Shown here: piece after piece, positions 62,998 to 64,000 of the stretch
How positions within the stretch are numbered: the stretch's first letter is position 1
How the letters are laid out: each line of letters begins with the position of its first letter
Source of the DNA: Andrena cerasifolii
Lineage: Eukaryota > Arthropoda > Insecta > Hymenoptera > Andrenidae
Assembly: GCF_050908995.1 (NCBI RefSeq)
Contig: NC_135121.1
Location: 7,874,001 to 7,938,000, forward strand
Reading direction: 5' to 3'
Length of the DNA stretch: 64,000 nt
Notes under the pieces: model-generated
The model's input: only the letters and a program-made list of their open reading frames with translations
What the model was told of the DNA's origin: nothing
The model's database searches: none
Program-made: the position numbers and the translations under genes

Positions 62998-63426
62998 TTA
63001 AACAATTTCACCTCTCTATTCATGTATTAAAAAGTTTAAAAAAAGCAAAAAAGTCATTACAGTAAGTTAGAAAAAACTCTGAACTACGAGAATATCGCAG
63101 CAATTTTATAGTCAATACTAAGAAACAACCTATACTTACTTGATAGAAAATACGGCGCACGAAAACAAGCAATGACACATCGTGGCTCCATGCGACTCCA
63201 CAACGACTTGTGTGATGGCAGAGGATGCGGCGTTACGTTTACGCATCGCCATGGATTATTAGTACATTCCTATTGTTTATAGTTTCTTCGATATAGCGGT
63301 TATGACAATTATACTGTTACCTGAAACCTCGCCATACACTGCCATACAGCATTGCGACTCTGCTTATACATTTTCGTCTGCCACAGCCTCAAAGGGTTCC
63401 AGTTAACAGAAAATATTCCTTTGCAG
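62998..63426. other. Intron before the LG3 core exon
   Basis: AT-rich then mixed. It ends in the acceptor TTCCTTTGCAG. Nothing else recognised. Confidence 0.5.
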
Positions 63427-63672
63427 GATAATCAGCTACAGGGTGGATATCAATATGAGATTCCGCGCGAGCAGCAGTAGCGGTCTGCTGCTGTGGAGCG
63501 GGCGACAGGCAGATCCGCAGGAACAAAGGGACGAGAACGACGATTTTCTCGCCCTCGGCCTGGATCGCGGTTATCTGACTTTAGCTTATAATCTTGGCTC
63601 CGGGGAAGCCGTTCTGCGGTACAATTTAACGAGACTGGACGATGATCTATGGCACCGTGTCCGGGCAGTCAG
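63427..63672 (+). CDS. Egflam: Pikachurin-like gene, core exon of LG3
   Basis: Internal exon, residues 478-560. The acceptor is CTTTGCAG; G completes AG|G (Arg). The donor is GTCAG|GTAACC in phase 2. In order: VDINMRFRASSSSGLLLWSG, a charged insert (about 15 residues rich in Q, D, E), DDFLALGLDRGYLTLAYNLGSGEAVLR, then DDDLWHRVRAVR. These are canonical LG strands. LLLWSG and LGLDxGxLxxxYNLGSG are shared with LG3 of pikachurin and agrin. YNLT is a possible N-glycosylation site. The charged insert in the loop before DDFLAL is longer than in LG1 and LG2. Confidence 0.93.
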
Positions 63673-63780
63673 GTAACCACGTTAGGAAGTTGCGATCGTA
63701 ACCGTATCAGCAAGTTTTAATTCGATTAGAGACTTTTTAATCGAGTTCCGATGCACTGAAATTGACTGATGCTTCTTTAG

Positions 63781-63884
63781 GAACGAACAGTGGGCGTCGC
63801 TGGTGGTCGACAGCGGTACCGGGGTCTCGGCATCGTCGCCAGGACAGCTGAGACAGTTGAACACTGACACAGGTCTTTACGTTG
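63781..63884 (+). CDS. Egflam: Pikachurin-like gene, next LG3 exon (gene continues past the window)
   Basis: Short internal exon, residues 560-594, separated from the previous one by only 108 nt. The acceptor is CTTCTTTAG (phase 2). The donor is GTTG|GTAAGC in phase 1. It reads EQWASLVVDSGTG, then SSPGQLRQLNTDTGLYVG, with the second Gly of the LYVGG turn split across the donor. The SPG-x5-LN-x5-LYVGG spacing is that of LG3 in pikachurin. The final strand with the terminal G-C motif and the stop codon must lie beyond 64000. An earlier in-exon GT after GACACAG is possible but would cut the LYVGG strand, so I chose the later donor. Confidence 0.88.
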
Positions 63885-64000
63885 GTAAGCGAGATATTAT
63901 AATAAATCCTGCCACTTGTGCATCTGCGAAAATTCCACCTACTTAACGTGTATTATCTGTAGAAAGGATTTAGAACAAAGAGTAGTCGTTGCAGAAGTGG
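63885..64000. other. Start of the next intron, cut by the window edge
   Basis: Follows the phase-1 donor GTAAGC at 63885. The final LG3 exon and 3' end of the gene must lie to the right. Confidence 0.7.

Larger units (their letters stand above)
23332..63884 (+). other. Egflam: Transcription unit: partial pikachurin-like (LG/EGF) matrix gene
   Basis: Nine exons splice into 1782 nt with no stop codon. Internal intron phases are 2, 0, 1, 0, 2, 0, 2, 2. Intron lengths are about 10024, 11765, 6811, 3134, 3236, 1936, 1757 and 108 nt, shrinking steadily to the right. Domain order is LG1 (residues 5-165), EGF (181-218), LG2 (226-385), EGF-like (395-440), LG3 (453 onward). Family knowledge: pikachurin carries FN3 repeats and an EGF before LG1, is secreted, and in vertebrate retina links presynaptic receptors to the dystrophin-glycoprotein complex. 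Whether the insect protein does this is inference. No promoter, start or polyadenylation signal is visible. Confidence 0.85.

Noticed and set aside
23332..63884. Naming the gene agrin, perlecan or eyes shut
   Set aside because: All share LG/EGF arrays, but the single EGF between LG1 and LG2, the VYRHRW/EGRSK segment and the LG3 entry fit pikachurin better from memory. A database search would settle it.
1..64000. CRISPR array, operon or bacterial-type system
   Set aside because: No regularly spaced direct repeats, no Shine-Dalgarno-linked genes. The sequence is eukaryotic with spliced exons.

Overview
The window looks like euchromatic DNA from an insect, most likely a hymenopteran. Evidence: one animal-type extracellular matrix gene with long introns and canonical GT/AG splice sites, mixed GC-rich and AT-rich intron sequence with many TTAATTA-like tracts, and many short non-autonomous DNA transposons with TTAA or TA flanks. 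The order is inferred from texture only; no species can be named.

The one gene I can support runs left to right on the plus strand from 23332 to beyond the right edge. Nine internal exons (23332-23533, 33558-33702, 45468-45654, 52466-52605, 55740-55963, 59200-59449, 61386-61669, 63427-63672, 63781-63884) join in one open frame of 1782 nt. All eight internal intron phases agree. The product is an array: laminin G (LG1), EGF, LG2, degenerate EGF-like, LG3. Motif spacing resembles the C-terminal half of pikachurin (EGFLAM), a secreted matrix protein; agrin, perlecan and eyes shut are more distant relatives of the same design. Upstream exons (signal peptide, FN3 domains and first EGF, expected by family) and the end of LG3 are not in the window or not recognised. 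Residue numbers in the entries count from the first codon in the window.

The rest is intron or upstream sequence with a dense layer of mobile elements. Positions 1-23331 hold a pogo-like remnant (1816-2748), two TTAA-flanked palindromic elements of one family (4106-4805, 12739-13493), three of a second family (9302-10015, 16043-16776, 19892-20625) and a small TTAA element abutting the last (20622-20826). The first intron (10.0 kb) has two long foldbacks that begin and end with the heptamer CACAGTG and are both flanked by CGTCG, which fits Transib. It also has a mariner-type foldback between two truncated TTAA elements. The second intron (11.8 kb) holds two more TTAA foldbacks, a (TA)n cruciform and microsatellites. 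Later introns hold an AT-rich foldback, a mariner-type palindrome (60473-60997) and a pogo-type fragment coding for a psq-like helix-turn-helix (62860-62689, minus). A tRNA-like sequence lies at 33002-33080 on the minus strand.

The exons together encode part of one secreted, multi-domain adhesive protein. The inverted repeats would fold into long double-stranded hairpins in the pre-mRNA and may affect splicing around the isolated 145-nt exon at 33558.
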